This document shows positions 1-8,090 of a DNA stretch of 36,107 nucleotides, in pieces. Origin of the DNA: a virus. Below the pieces are notes generated by a model, which was given only the letters and a program-made list of their open reading frames with translations, made no database searches and had not been told where the DNA came from. Position numbers and translations under genes: made by a program. Numbering within the stretch: the stretch's first letter is position 1; every line of letters begins with the position of its first letter. The stretch spans positions 1 through 36,107 of the IMG/VR virus record IMGVR_UViG_3300001282_000028. The stretch is one strand, 5' to 3'.

Positions 1-1
1 A

Positions 2-742
2 CTTCTTACTCTAGAATATGATACAGCGAACAATCGCCTTAAACAGATTATGAATCTTAATACACAAATACAGAACTTGGAGATGCAGAAGATCGAGTGT
101 AGAACTACTGTCAATTCGTTGACCAAGTATTCTGATAGTCTCTCTCGCGAGATAGAAAAGCTAAAAGAAGTTAATGAAAATAAATCAGAAAATAAGATTG
201 ATGAATACGAACAAGAACTAAAGCAGATAGAGAAAACATACAACGATCTTATCGAAGAAAGAAATGTTTTGACTGCTGCTGGTGTTCTTCTTAAGGATGG
301 TGGTATTAAATCCAAGATTGTAAAGCAATATATACCTGTAATCAACAAACTGATTAATAAGTATCTATCTGCTATGGACTTTTTTGTTTCTTTTGAGTTG
401 GATGAAAACTTCAATGAGACAATTAAGTCCAGGTATAGAGACGACTTTACCTATGCCTCGTTCTCCGAGGGAGAAAAGCAGAAGATCGATTTGGCTCTGC
501 TGTTTACATGGAGAGCAGTAGCCAAACTCCGTAACTCTATTAACACCAATCTATTAATTATGGACGAGGTATTTGATTCTTCTCTAGATATGAATGCTGT
601 TGATTATCTTATGAATATTATCAGAGATGTATCTAAAGATAGTAACATTATTATTATATCTCATAAAGAACATATGAACGAAAAATTCAACAACGTATTG
701 AAATTTGTCAAGAACAAAAACTTCTCGCAAATTCAGGAGTAA
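2..742 (+). CDS. 46: Recombination endonuclease large subunit, gp46/SbcC-like (C-terminal part)
   Basis: The reading frame is open to the left edge, so this is the C-terminal ~246 residues of a longer SMC/Rad50-type ATPase. Visible: a lysine/glutamate-rich coiled-coil stretch, an ABC signature (SFSEGEKQKIDLAL), a Walker B/D-loop (NLLIMDEVFDSSLD) and an H-loop (IIIISHKEH). In T4, gp46 pairs with the gp47 nuclease to resect DNA ends for recombination-dependent replication and host DNA breakdown. Its place before clamp, clamp loader and RegA fits the T4 replication region. An internal ATG at position 50 is unlikely to be the start. Family call is firm; the N-terminal Walker A lies outside the window. 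Confidence 0.92.
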   Translation, partial: LLTLEYDTANNRLKQIMNLNTQIQNLEMQKIECRTTVNSLTKYSDSLSREIEKLKEVNENKSENKIDEYEQELKQIEKTYNDLIEERNVLTAAGVLLKDGGIKSKIVKQYIPVINKLINKYLSAMDFFVSFELDENFNETIKSRYRDDFTYASFSEGEKQKIDLALLFTWRAVAKLRNSINTNLLIMDEVFDSSLDMNAVDYLMNIIRDVSKDSNIIIISHKEHMNEKFNNVLKFVKNKNFSQIQE

Positions 743-745
743 ATT

Positions 746-1213
746 ATGGAATTAAATAATACTTATTTGAGAGAGGTTTGCGAGCCTTTCGATTTTAACG
801 ATCCACCTTTCGATCCTGTAGAATTCTCTAAGAAATTAATTGCTTTACTTTATGAGAAAAATGGGTTAGGATTAGCTGCGAATCAGGTAGGCACTCCTTA
901 TCGTATCTTTGCTATGCGAGGAGCTCCTGAAAACTTTGTTTGTTTTAACCCCAAGATCGTTGGTTCTTCTAAAGATCAAGTAGTCCTAGAAGAAGGTTGC
1001 CTTTCTTATCCTGGATTGCTTGTTAAGGTCAAAAGACCCAGCATGATTCGTGTTCGTTTTACTGCTCCTAATGGAGAGATTATGACTAAACAGTTTATCG
1101 GCATGTCCGCTAGAGTGTTTCAGCACGAGAATGATCATTTAGATGGTATTCGTTTCTTTGATAGAGCGAATAAGTTTCACCGGGATCGAGCAATGAGAAA
1201 GTGGAAACAGTGA
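746..1213 (+). CDS. def: Peptide deformylase
   Basis: 155 residues with all three deformylase motifs: GLAANQVG (residues 42-49), EEGCLS (82-87, metal-ligand Cys85) and QHENDH (126-131, HExxH with two His ligands and the catalytic Glu). It removes the formyl group from the initiator methionine of new proteins in the cytoplasm. Phage deformylases are often shorter than bacterial ones, as here. It starts 3 nt after gp46 and its stop overlaps the start of a 37-codon gene, so it is translated within the operon. Together with the many tRNAs it is part of a translation-support theme. Confidence 0.95.
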   Translation: MELNNTYLREVCEPFDFNDPPFDPVEFSKKLIALLYEKNGLGLAANQVGTPYRIFAMRGAPENFVCFNPKIVGSSKDQVVLEEGCLSYPGLLVKVKRPSMIRVRFTAPNGEIMTKQFIGMSARVFQHENDHLDGIRFFDRANKFHRDRAMRKWKQ

Positions 1214-1323
1214 ATCATTATTTTAATTTCCTAGCGCTTAAAGAACGATTGATTTCCTTTGAAGAATGGGCTATACTATTATCAGTTATCTTTATTGTTC
1301 TTTATTGGTATCATAAGAAATGA
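1210..1323 (+). CDS. Small membrane protein (37 aa)
   Basis: A GTG-started 37-residue frame that overlaps the deformylase stop (GTGA) and whose TGA overlaps the next gene's ATG (ATGA). This double 4-nt overlap is typical of real, translationally coupled phage genes. The first half is polar (NHYFNFLALKERLISFEEW), the second a hydrophobic segment (AILLSVIFIVLYW) ending in HKK, so a single-pass inner-membrane protein with a positive tail is likely. It fills a gap that would otherwise be empty. No family recognised. Confidence 0.65.
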   Translation: MNHYFNFLALKERLISFEEWAILLSVIFIVLYWYHKK

Positions 1324-1883
1324 ATATCTTTTATCTTTCCGAGAATCCTGTAGAAGCAGCCGAGTGGATGGTGGATCGTCACGTCGTTAAGATGATCCTC
1401 GAGTCTGCTCAGCTGCTTTCGACTGCACATCGTATACTAGACGGTCGTGAGATACAGTTGGAAGTTCAGGTTGAACAGGAAGATGGCAAACTTAAAACCC
1501 GTAAGAAGAAATGGTGGTTGCTCAATGACGCTCGCGAAGAAATTCTATACTCAGCTACGCACATTAATCACCCATCTGCTATATGGTGTCGCAGTAGCAT
1601 CGAGAATTATAATTGGTTGGTAGATCATTTCTTCGCTTTGATGAAGGAATATACTTACCGTTATGATAAAGAACATAAATGTTTTGGTGAGTTGAGTTTT
1701 GCTTTATGCACTCCTCCCAAAAATTTAGAGACATACGATATGACTCTTATGCCTTCTGCTATGGCTGACGAATATAAAATATCAGAAGATCCTATCGTAA
1801 ACTATCGTAATTATTACAAGATGGGTAAGACTCATCTTCATAGTTGGAAAAAACGTAACCCTCCGGAGTGGATGAATGAGTAA
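1320..1883 (+). CDS. Conserved phage protein of unknown function
   Basis: 187 residues starting MNIFYLSENPVEAAEWMVDRH, followed by the HVVKMILESAQLLSTA motif that I associate with a conserved family of unknown function in T4-like and other large phages. Invariant-looking His and Glu residues in that N-terminal helix and later HxxH-like and Trp-rich positions (INHPSAIWCR, NYNWL) suggest an enzyme, but I cannot name a reaction. It is coupled to the 37-aa gene upstream (ATGA) and overlaps the MazG-like gene downstream by 8 nt, so it probably shares the nucleotide-metabolism operon. Confidence 0.8.
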   Translation: MNIFYLSENPVEAAEWMVDRHVVKMILESAQLLSTAHRILDGREIQLEVQVEQEDGKLKTRKKKWWLLNDAREEILYSATHINHPSAIWCRSSIENYNWLVDHFFALMKEYTYRYDKEHKCFGELSFALCTPPKNLETYDMTLMPSAMADEYKISEDPIVNYRNYYKMGKTHLHSWKKRNPPEWMNE

Positions 1884-2259
1884 TATGTTTCAAGATGTAA
1901 AAGAATTTCAGACAGCAGTTGGTCAGAATGTAGGAACCGAACCAAAGTTTCCTGGTGGCGGAGAACGTGTTCTGCGTATGAAGTTGTTGAAAGAAGAGTT
2001 TGATGAATACAACGAAGGCGAATACCATAATGATCTGGAGAACATTGCTAAAGAGTTGGCTGATATTATTTACATTGTTTGTGGTACTGCTGTATCTTAT
2101 GGGATTCCGCTCGACCGAGTCTTCGACGAGGTTCACCGATCAAACCTTTCTAAACTAGGAGACGATGGAAAGCCCCTCCGTAGAGAAGACGGTAAAATTC
2201 TTAAAGGACCGAATTATTCTCCGCCAAATATTAAGAAGATTCTTTACGGCGTTGAATAG
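1876..2259 (+). CDS. MazG-like nucleotide pyrophosphohydrolase
   Basis: 127 residues with the all-alpha NTP pyrophosphohydrolase signature: KLLKEEFDEYNEG (ExxE metal-binding helix, residues ~36-47) and KELADIIYIVCGTAVSYGI (ExxD-type second helix), then the DRVFDEVHRSNLSKL segment of phage MazG/PRA-PH-like proteins. Such enzymes hydrolyse (d)NTPs to monophosphates. In phages they have been linked to nucleotide pool control or to removing host or unmodified nucleotides. The latter would suit the DNA-modification genes just downstream. The last 29 nt overlap the convergent homing endonuclease. Confidence 0.85.
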   Translation: MSNMFQDVKEFQTAVGQNVGTEPKFPGGGERVLRMKLLKEEFDEYNEGEYHNDLENIAKELADIIYIVCGTAVSYGIPLDRVFDEVHRSNLSKLGDDGKPLRREDGKILKGPNYSPPNIKKILYGVE

Positions 2260-2749
2260 ATTTTAACATGCCTTCTTTAATTTTCTGGCGATGTTCTTCC
2301 GAAAGACTTTTACCGTACATTGGATTTTTGTCGCCAGTTTTTGACGCTGATAATCTTTTTCTGGCTTCTTCTGATGGAAACTTATTTTTATAACCTGTAA
2401 TGCCTTTATTCCATGGAGTGTTACCAATTTTGGAATTACTAAGTTTCGATCTTGTTTCTTCTGAAATAATCGCATTCTTTCTGGATGGCGGGCAATCTCC
2501 ACCATCTGTTCTATTTAAAAGAATACCAGATCCTATGTCTTTTCGACCATACCATCTGATATATCTTCTTTCCAGAGCAAGAGCTCCAATATTTGAAAGA
2601 TTGGTTTCTAAGAATACAATTCTGGAAGAATCAGAAGGAACAGATATTCCTTGGTGTTTTACAAAGGCACGATTTCCCTTGCCTTTTCCTATATAATAGG
2701 GTAAATTAGTTTTGCGATTGATGTAAGCGTAGACGTAATAAATAAACAT
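2231..2749 (-). CDS. GIY-YIG homing endonuclease with NUMOD3 repeats
   Basis: 172 residues on the strand opposite to its neighbours. N-terminal GIY-YIG module: YYVYAYINRKTNLPYYIGKG, then a conserved Arg (RAFVKH) and Glu (LERRYIRWYG). C-terminal half carries three NUMOD3-type DNA-binding motifs (EETRSKLSNSKIG, EEARKRLSASKTG, EEHRQKIKEG). It is a selfish DNA-cutting gene that spreads by homing. It sits between MazG and the TET-type gene, overlaps the MazG stop, and a consensus late promoter lies on its strand ~60 nt upstream. Its Shine-Dalgarno (GGAG) lies in a short CGCT/AGCG hairpin just before the ATG. Confidence 0.92.
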   Translation of the reverse strand: MFIYYVYAYINRKTNLPYYIGKGKGNRAFVKHQGISVPSDSSRIVFLETNLSNIGALALERRYIRWYGRKDIGSGILLNRTDGGDCPPSRKNAIISEETRSKLSNSKIGNTPWNKGITGYKNKFPSEEARKRLSASKTGDKNPMYGKSLSEEHRQKIKEGMLKSIQRRKESS

Positions 2750-2809
2750 AGCTGGCGCTCCGAGTTAGCGTTAGAGTAGGTGAGGGTATGCAGCCCTGTG
2801 ACCTACACT

Positions 2810-2817
2810 TATTTATA
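2810..2817 (-). promoter_or_regulatory. T4-type late promoter (TATAAATA), minus strand
   Basis: The minus strand reads TATAAATA, the exact T4 late promoter -10 element, about 60 nt upstream of the GIY-YIG start at 2749. Late promoters in front of homing endonucleases are known from T4 (I-TevI). AT-rich octamers also arise by chance, so this is moderate. Confidence 0.45.
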
Positions 2818-2835
2818 AAATGGAGAATTTTGACG

Positions 2836-4206
2836 ATGGTAAGACGTATTGTTGCTAAAACTAAAATTGATTGCGAACATTTGCTTGGGCAGTTTGTTGA
2901 CGAAAGCAATTATGATATTCTAATCGAAGAAGATACAGATTGTTATATGCCGCCGCTTTGTGATGTTGCCACCAAAGCTATGTGTGGTATGACAGATTGC
3001 GAAGATTGCGGTAAGGGTAATGATGAATTACGTATCGCATTTAAGTTCCGTAAAAATTATTTCAGCAAAGAAGAACAAGATTCAGCGTATCGTGGTTTAA
3101 GAGAAGCCGCAACAGAGAGTCAGAACCGTGGTCTTGCTGCTGGTCCTCGTGGTGATATGCTTGCTACTGAAGGTCGTGGTGGTAGAGATTGGGTTACGCC
3201 ATATCAGATGGAGATGCTTGAGTTCTTGATGGATGATGGTGCTTCTTTGTTTGATGATAATTCTGTAGCAAAGATTCGCGAGAAGTATAAGAACGGTGGA
3301 CCAAAGGGTGTTGACGAAACACGTGGTACTGTTTGGTTACGTTCTGAAGTAACAAAAGTTTATCCAGAATATCATAATTGGTTCGATAAATGGGTAGATG
3401 GTTTGTCGAACAAGCCAAAGGAGGAAGCTCGTGCAGAAGCAACCAAAGTTGCAACAGAGTGGGCATCAACCACTAACTATGCAAAGTCAGTATTCTCAGG
3501 TGTTGCTGGCTGGTATGATCGTTACCCTCGCATTCCTTATGGGCGTGCAACGTCATACACAGAAAAGCATCCAGAACTATTTAAACTTGCATACCCATTC
3601 CTCCAAACACTGAATAAAGGTTTCAAGGAATTGCTTCCTTGGCGTTGGGCTAATCAGAAAGCAGCAGCTGATAAGATTGATCCACGTTTTCTAGTTCCTG
3701 ATACAGTGTTTACTACTATTACAGTAAATAAAACATTTCGTACTGCGTGTCATCGAGACGCAGGAGACTTGGATACTGGCCTAAGTAATCTACTAGTGCT
3801 AGGCACAGGAGACTACACAGGAGGATACCTTGTTTTTCCGGAGTATCGAGTTGCTGTTAATGTGCGTCCTGGTGACCTTCTTCTTGTCAATAACCATGAA
3901 GTTATCCATGGAAATACCCCTATTGTTCTTAACAATCCTGATGATGCTACTTGTGAGCGTATTTCTGTAGTTTGTTATTTCCGTGAAAACATGCTTGAAC
4001 TCAAGTCTTATGAATATGAAGCATTACGCAAACAGTATGTAGAAGAACGTCGCATGAATAAAGCGCATCCGTTACAGCGTCCATTATGGAATGGTGTATC
4101 GCCAGGAATGTGGGAAGATAAAGAATGGTATGATTATCTTCACGCCCATGGGATGACAGATCCTTATGGCAAGGCTGAAGAAGCAACACTTGAAGGATTC
4201 TTTTAA
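2836..4206 (+). CDS. TET/JBP-type 2OG-Fe(II) dioxygenase (probable 5-methylpyrimidine hydroxylase)
   Basis: 456 residues if translation starts at the ATG preceded by GGAG (an upstream in-frame ATG at 2788 lacks a good site). The C-terminal half has the double-stranded beta-helix iron site: HRD (His306/Asp308), a glycine-rich GTGDYTGGYLVF strand, distal His358 in NNHEVIHGN, and Arg375 (ERISVVCYF) for 2-oxoglutarate. This arrangement matches the TET/JBP group that oxidises the 5-methyl group of cytosine or thymine in DNA. An N-terminal cysteine cluster (CDVATKAMCGMTDCEDCG) may bind zinc. The next gene, overlapping by 1 nt, is a TET-associated-type glycosyltransferase, as in phage hypermodification systems. 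Substrate base is not determined; no C5-methyltransferase is in the window. Confidence 0.85.
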   Translation: MVRRIVAKTKIDCEHLLGQFVDESNYDILIEEDTDCYMPPLCDVATKAMCGMTDCEDCGKGNDELRIAFKFRKNYFSKEEQDSAYRGLREAATESQNRGLAAGPRGDMLATEGRGGRDWVTPYQMEMLEFLMDDGASLFDDNSVAKIREKYKNGGPKGVDETRGTVWLRSEVTKVYPEYHNWFDKWVDGLSNKPKEEARAEATKVATEWASTTNYAKSVFSGVAGWYDRYPRIPYGRATSYTEKHPELFKLAYPFLQTLNKGFKELLPWRWANQKAAADKIDPRFLVPDTVFTTITVNKTFRTACHRDAGDLDTGLSNLLVLGTGDYTGGYLVFPEYRVAVNVRPGDLLLVNNHEVIHGNTPIVLNNPDDATCERISVVCYFRENMLELKSYEYEALRKQYVEERRMNKAHPLQRPLWNGVSPGMWEDKEWYDYLHAHGMTDPYGKAEEATLEGFF

Positions 4207-4994
4207 TGCATTATGAGATTGCTATTCCATCATACAAGCGTCCAGAAACTATTAAGAAGAAAACCTTAAAGGTTCTGGAAAGTTACAACATTGATCCGTC
4301 ACGAATTACAATCTTTGTGGCGGATGAAGAAGAACTTGCTAAGTATAAAGATTCTCTTAAGGGCACACCCTATCAGCGGTTAGTTGTTGGTGTTCATACT
4401 ATTGGTGCTCAACGTAATTTTATTGAGAAGTATTATCCTGAGAGAACTAAACTCGTCATGTTCGATGACGATGTTGAAGAAGTTCAAAAGAAAATCAGCG
4501 AACAGAAACTTGGTCGTGTTGAAGATCTAGAAAAAGAATTTATCATTCCAGGATTTGAAGAATGCGAAAAAGTAGGTGCGAAGACTTTCGGGATTTATGC
4601 AGCCTCAAATGCTTATTTCATGAAAGAAAGAGTTTATACCAAACTTTGTTACGTTATCGCTTCAATGTTTGGCGTTATCGTTGAACATGATCCATTCCTA
4701 GAGCGTGTAACAAACCATGGCGAAGATTATGAATATTCTATTCGTCAGTATGTAAAGAATGGTGCTGTTGTTCGCTTCGATTATCTTACAGTTAAATCAA
4801 ATTATTACAAAGAGGATGGCGGATTACAGACAATCCGCACTAAAGAATATGTCTATGAATCTATTAAAAAGATTGCAGACATGTTCCCAGATTTGTGCAC
4901 GATGTATATTCGCGAGTCAACTGGTAATGCTGAGTTGAGACTAAAGGATATGCGTAAAGAAGTTGGTAATACATTGGAGAGCTTTTTCGGATGA
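4206..4994 (+). CDS. GT-A glycosyltransferase, TET-associated (TAGT)-like
   Basis: 262 residues: EIAIPSYKRPETIKKKTL at the N terminus (nucleotide-sugar binding strand), IFVADEEEL, GAQRNFI, and an acidic metal site FDDDVEEV (Asp87-89), typical of GT-A enzymes. Directly coupled to the TET/JBP-type oxygenase (last base of its stop is the A of this ATG). Families of this kind glycosylate the hydroxyl placed on DNA bases by TET-like enzymes, so the pair probably makes a glycosylated pyrimidine that blocks restriction or CRISPR. Sugar donor unknown; a nucleotide-activated heptose from the operon at 22-27 kb is one possibility. Protein glycosylation is not excluded. Confidence 0.8.
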   Translation: MHYEIAIPSYKRPETIKKKTLKVLESYNIDPSRITIFVADEEELAKYKDSLKGTPYQRLVVGVHTIGAQRNFIEKYYPERTKLVMFDDDVEEVQKKISEQKLGRVEDLEKEFIIPGFEECEKVGAKTFGIYAASNAYFMKERVYTKLCYVIASMFGVIVEHDPFLERVTNHGEDYEYSIRQYVKNGAVVRFDYLTVKSNYYKEDGGLQTIRTKEYVYESIKKIADMFPDLCTMYIRESTGNAELRLKDMRKEVGNTLESFFG

Positions 4995-5362
4995 CCAATA
5001 CATATAAATTTCAGAATGGTGACTATTATGGTCAACCGCTTTCTGCGTCAGGCAATATTTCTGGCGCAACTGCTTCAACTTGGCCACCTAAATATAAGTA
5101 TAAGGAAGATCAGATTATTCGTGACTTCCACGCCTATATAGATAAGACGTATGGGCAGCATTATATGACTGAAGAAGAGAATATAGAATGTTTCGATGTG
5201 TGGCTTGCTCTTGGCGATTCTATGCCTACCTTCCGAAACACTGCTATCAAGTATCTTTGGCGCTATGGTAAAAAGCATGGCAGCAATAAAGACGACTTGC
5301 TAAAAGTTCTTCACTACGTTATAATGATGCTTTACGCAGACCATTATAAGGATAAGAAATGA
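4991..5362 (+). CDS. DUF3310-like protein
   Basis: 123 residues. The C-terminal half (FRNTAIKYLWRYGKKHGSNKDD...LLKVLHYVIMML) matches the DUF3310 family of small phage proteins, whose conserved core is a G/R-N-A-I-K-Y-L-W-R-Y-G-K-K helix. Function unknown; the family often sits among nucleotide-metabolism or replication genes. Start overlaps the glycosyltransferase stop (ATGA) and its stop overlaps the next gene's ATG, so it is part of the same coupled set. Confidence 0.75.
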   Translation: MTNTYKFQNGDYYGQPLSASGNISGATASTWPPKYKYKEDQIIRDFHAYIDKTYGQHYMTEEENIECFDVWLALGDSMPTFRNTAIKYLWRYGKKHGSNKDDLLKVLHYVIMMLYADHYKDKK

Positions 5363-5547
5363 AGACTCTCGAAGAGTACGAAGAAGAAAAGAGAACGATA
5401 AGAGAAAAGTTTGGCACAGGTATTCAGTGTCCAGCTTGTGGCGACGAATTAGTTTTATCTGAACCAGGTTCCATTTTACTTACGTATCCTCCTCGAAAGA
5501 AAGTTCATTGTAACACTTGCAAATATCATAATACTATTACATCATAA
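5359..5547 (+). CDS. Small zinc-ribbon protein
   Basis: 62 residues with two CxxC-type pairs, CPACGDEL and CNTCKYH, separated by ~28 residues: a classic zinc ribbon. N-terminal charged helix (LEEYEEEKRTIREKFG). Overlaps the preceding gene by 4 nt. Likely binds nucleic acid or a protein partner; no specific function can be given. Confidence 0.7.
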   Translation: MKTLEEYEEEKRTIREKFGTGIQCPACGDELVLSEPGSILLTYPPRKKVHCNTCKYHNTITS

Positions 5548-5559
5548 GAAAGGTATATT

Positions 5560-6432
5560 ATGGAAATAAAGATCCCGATTGAGAAACTAAGAGAGCGTGG
5601 CTTATTCGTTGCCACTCCAATGTATGGCGGGCAATGTGCTGGTATGTTTGCTAAATCTTGCGCAGACTTATCCGCTATTTGCACCCAGTATGGTATTCCT
5701 CTTCAATATTATTATCTGTTTAATGAATCGTTAGTTACACGTGCACGTAATTATTGCTGCGATGAGTTCATGCGTTCTACTTCAGAACATATGATGTTTA
5801 TTGATTCGGACATTGGATTTAATCCTCAAGATGTTATCGCTCTTATGGCTCTTCAGGCTCAGGACGAAGATCTATATGACATTATCGGTGGTCCATATCC
5901 TAAGAAGTGTATCTCTTGGGAAAAGATTAAGCATGCCGTAGATAAGGGTGTTGCTGATGATGATGCCAGTGTTCTAGAAAAGTTCGTTGGCGATTATGTG
6001 TTCAATCCAAAGGGCGGGCAGCAGTCTATTCCTCTTAGTGAACCAGTCGAAGTTCTTGAAATTGGTACTGGCTTTATGATGGTTTCTAAGAAGGCCATGA
6101 AGAAGTTTGAAGATGCGTATAAGGATCAGTATTCTTATAAGCCAGATCATGTTCGTACTGAACATTTTGATGGTAGTCGTGAGATCCTACAGTATTTCCA
6201 GGCAGAAATTGATCCTGTTTCTAAGCGTTACCTTTCAGAAGATTATTGGTTCTGTCAGAAGGCACAGGCAATTGGTCTACGTACATGGTTCTGCCCATGG
6301 ATGAAGATGCAGCATGTTGGAACCTATATCTTTGGTGGTTCTCTTGCTGATCTTGCAAGTATTGGCGCTTCAGCTACTGCCGATCCAGGCCAGTTGAAGA
6401 GCAAGAAAATGATGAAGTCTCAAAACAAGTGA
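5560..6432 (+). CDS. GT-A fold glycosyltransferase (second copy type)
   Basis: 290 residues. RGLFVATPMYGGQCAG... at the N terminus, SLVTRARNYCCDEF, and the metal-binding IDSDIGF (Asp82-x-Asp84), followed by IGGPYPKKCISW, EVLEIGTGFMMVSKKA and a late EDYWFCQKAQAIG acidic helix: the layout of GT-A family 2-like glycosyltransferases common in T4-like and marine phages. Good ribosome binding site (AGAAAGG). Acceptor unknown: DNA base, capsid or tail protein, or host glycan. Its position between the TET/TAGT pair and the clamp makes a role in DNA modification plausible. It is a different subfamily from the gene at 4206. Confidence 0.8.
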   Translation: MEIKIPIEKLRERGLFVATPMYGGQCAGMFAKSCADLSAICTQYGIPLQYYYLFNESLVTRARNYCCDEFMRSTSEHMMFIDSDIGFNPQDVIALMALQAQDEDLYDIIGGPYPKKCISWEKIKHAVDKGVADDDASVLEKFVGDYVFNPKGGQQSIPLSEPVEVLEIGTGFMMVSKKAMKKFEDAYKDQYSYKPDHVRTEHFDGSREILQYFQAEIDPVSKRYLSEDYWFCQKAQAIGLRTWFCPWMKMQHVGTYIFGGSLADLASIGASATADPGQLKSKKMMKSQNK

Positions 6433-6447
6433 TAGGAGAAATATATA

Positions 6448-7101
6448 ATGAAGATTGATACTAATACAGTTAATGTTTTAAAGAATTTTGCTAAGATCAA
6501 TCCATCTATTGTTGTTCAGGAAGGTAATGTCCTCAAGACTATTTCTCCTTCTAAGACAATCATGGCAAAGGCTAAAGTCCCAACAGAGTTCACTCAGCGT
6601 TTTGCTATCTATAAGCTAGATGAGTTTATTGCTCTTCTATCAACGTTCACTGATCCAAACCTACGTTTCGAAGACAAGCTAGTTTATATTTCGGAAGATC
6701 GTCGTACCAGCCATTATACCTATGCTGATGAAAGCACAGTTACTAAGGCTCCTGATCGTGAAATTAACTTGCCTTCTGTTGACGTTACCTTTACACTAAA
6801 GGAAACTGATCTTCGTGAAGTTGAGAAGGCTGCTGGTATTCTTTCTCTTCCTGAAATCGCTGTTGTTGGCGATGGTAGCAAGGTTTATCTTGTTGCAACT
6901 GACAGCAAGAATACTTCTTCAAAGGATTTCACTGTAGAGATCGGTGAGACTAATAAGGCATTCAAGGCTATCTTTAAGGCTGAGAACATCAAGATTATTC
7001 CAGGCGATTATGAGGTAAGCATTTCCTCAAAGGGTATTTCCCTATTCTCTGGTAATGATATTGAATACTTTATTGCTGTTGAGCAGAACTCAACTTTCTA
7101 A
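6448..7101 (+). CDS. 45: DNA polymerase sliding clamp (gp45)
   Basis: 217 residues, close to T4 gp45 (228). N-terminal TVNVLKNFAKINPSIVVQEGNVLKTIS and a C-terminal ISLFSGNDIEYFIAVEQ strand resemble the T4-group clamp, a trimeric ring that tethers the polymerase and, in T4, also activates late transcription. Followed by a rho-independent terminator and then clamp-loader genes, exactly the T4 order. Strong site AGGAG upstream. Many GCT/GTT codons and a clean frame suggest high expression. Confidence 0.9.
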   Translation: MKIDTNTVNVLKNFAKINPSIVVQEGNVLKTISPSKTIMAKAKVPTEFTQRFAIYKLDEFIALLSTFTDPNLRFEDKLVYISEDRRTSHYTYADESTVTKAPDREINLPSVDVTFTLKETDLREVEKAAGILSLPEIAVVGDGSKVYLVATDSKNTSSKDFTVEIGETNKAFKAIFKAENIKIIPGDYEVSISSKGISLFSGNDIEYFIAVEQNSTF

Positions 7102-7104
7102 TAG

Positions 7105-7134
7105 TTGGGGACTTCGGTCCCCTTCTTTTTCTTT
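7105..7134 (+). terminator. Intrinsic terminator after gp45
   Basis: Perfect GGGGAC / GTCCCC stem closed by a TTCG tetraloop and followed by TTCTTTTTCTTT. It directly follows the clamp stop codon, so part of the transcripts end here and clamp is made in excess over the clamp loader. Confidence 0.85.
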
Positions 7135-7148
7135 ATATTATGAGGTGA

Positions 7149-8090
7149 ATGATGAACGAAGAATTTTTGTGGGTAGAGAAGTATCGTCCAAAAACAATCG
7201 AAGATACTATTCTTCCTTGTGATCTGAAGGCAACATTCCAACAGTTTGTTGATCAAAAGAATATTCCCAATCTTATTTTATCTGGAACAGCAGGTGTCGG
7301 CAAGACGACCGTAGCACGTGCTATGCTTGAGCAACTTGGTTGCGATTATATCGTCATTAATGGATCTATGAATGGTAACATTGACACTCTCCGCAACCAA
7401 ATATTGGACTTCGCCAGCAGCGTATCTCTTTCAGGTGGAAGGAAATATGTCATCCTTGATGAAGCGGACTATCTTAATGCCAATTCTACTCAGCCCGCTC
7501 TTCGCAACTTCATGGAAGAGTTCTCAAAAAACTGCGGCTTCATCCTTACATGCAACTTCAAGAACCGTATCATTGAACCCCTACATTCAAGATGTTCGGT
7601 AATTGATTTTAAGATCAGCAAGAAGGCTATGGCCAAACTTGCTACGCAGTTCTTCAAGAGACTAACTTTTATTCTTCAATCAGAAGGAGTTGAGTACGAT
7701 CAGGCGGTTGTTGCTGAAGTAATTAACAAACACTTCCCAGATTGGCGTCGTGTTCTTAATGAGATTCAGCGTTATTCTGCAACAGGTAAGATTGACTCTG
7801 GTATTCTAGCCAATATGTCAGAGGCATCTATTAAGGATCTTGTTAATCTTATGAAAGACAAGAACTTTACTGAGATCCGTAAGTGGGTTAAGAACAATCT
7901 AGATACAGATGTTAATGCTTTGTTTACTCAGTTCTATGAGTATTGCGCAGAGTTAGTTACCAAGTCAACTATTCCAGATTTGGTTCTTATCCTAGCTAAG
8001 TATCAATATCAGAATGCTTTCGCTGCTAATACAGAGATTAACTTTGCTGCATTTTGTGCAGAAGTCATGGTAACTTGCGAGTTCCTATGA
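7149..8090 (+). CDS. 44: Clamp loader large subunit (gp44)
   Basis: 313 residues, AAA+ ATPase. N terminus FLWVEKYRPKTIEDTILP is the usual gp44/RFC start; Walker A GTAGVGKT (Lys52), Walker B VILDEAD (Asp104), sensor FILTCNFK and the SRC arginine-finger motif (Arg148). With gp62 it opens the gp45 ring at primer-template junctions. Two ATGs are adjacent (7149 and 7152); the second has slightly better spacing to GAGGTGA. Stop overlaps gp62 start. Confidence 0.95.
   Translation: MMNEEFLWVEKYRPKTIEDTILPCDLKATFQQFVDQKNIPNLILSGTAGVGKTTVARAMLEQLGCDYIVINGSMNGNIDTLRNQILDFASSVSLSGGRKYVILDEADYLNANSTQPALRNFMEEFSKNCGFILTCNFKNRIIEPLHSRCSVIDFKISKKAMAKLATQFFKRLTFILQSEGVEYDQAVVAEVINKHFPDWRRVLNEIQRYSATGKIDSGILANMSEASIKDLVNLMKDKNFTEIRKWVKNNLDTDVNALFTQFYEYCAELVTKSTIPDLVLILAKYQYQNAFAANTEINFAAFCAEVMVTCEFL

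Noticed and set aside
2788-2835. Longer N terminus for the TET-type gene
   Set aside because: The extension lacks a ribosome site, while ATG at 2836 has GGAG at good distance.
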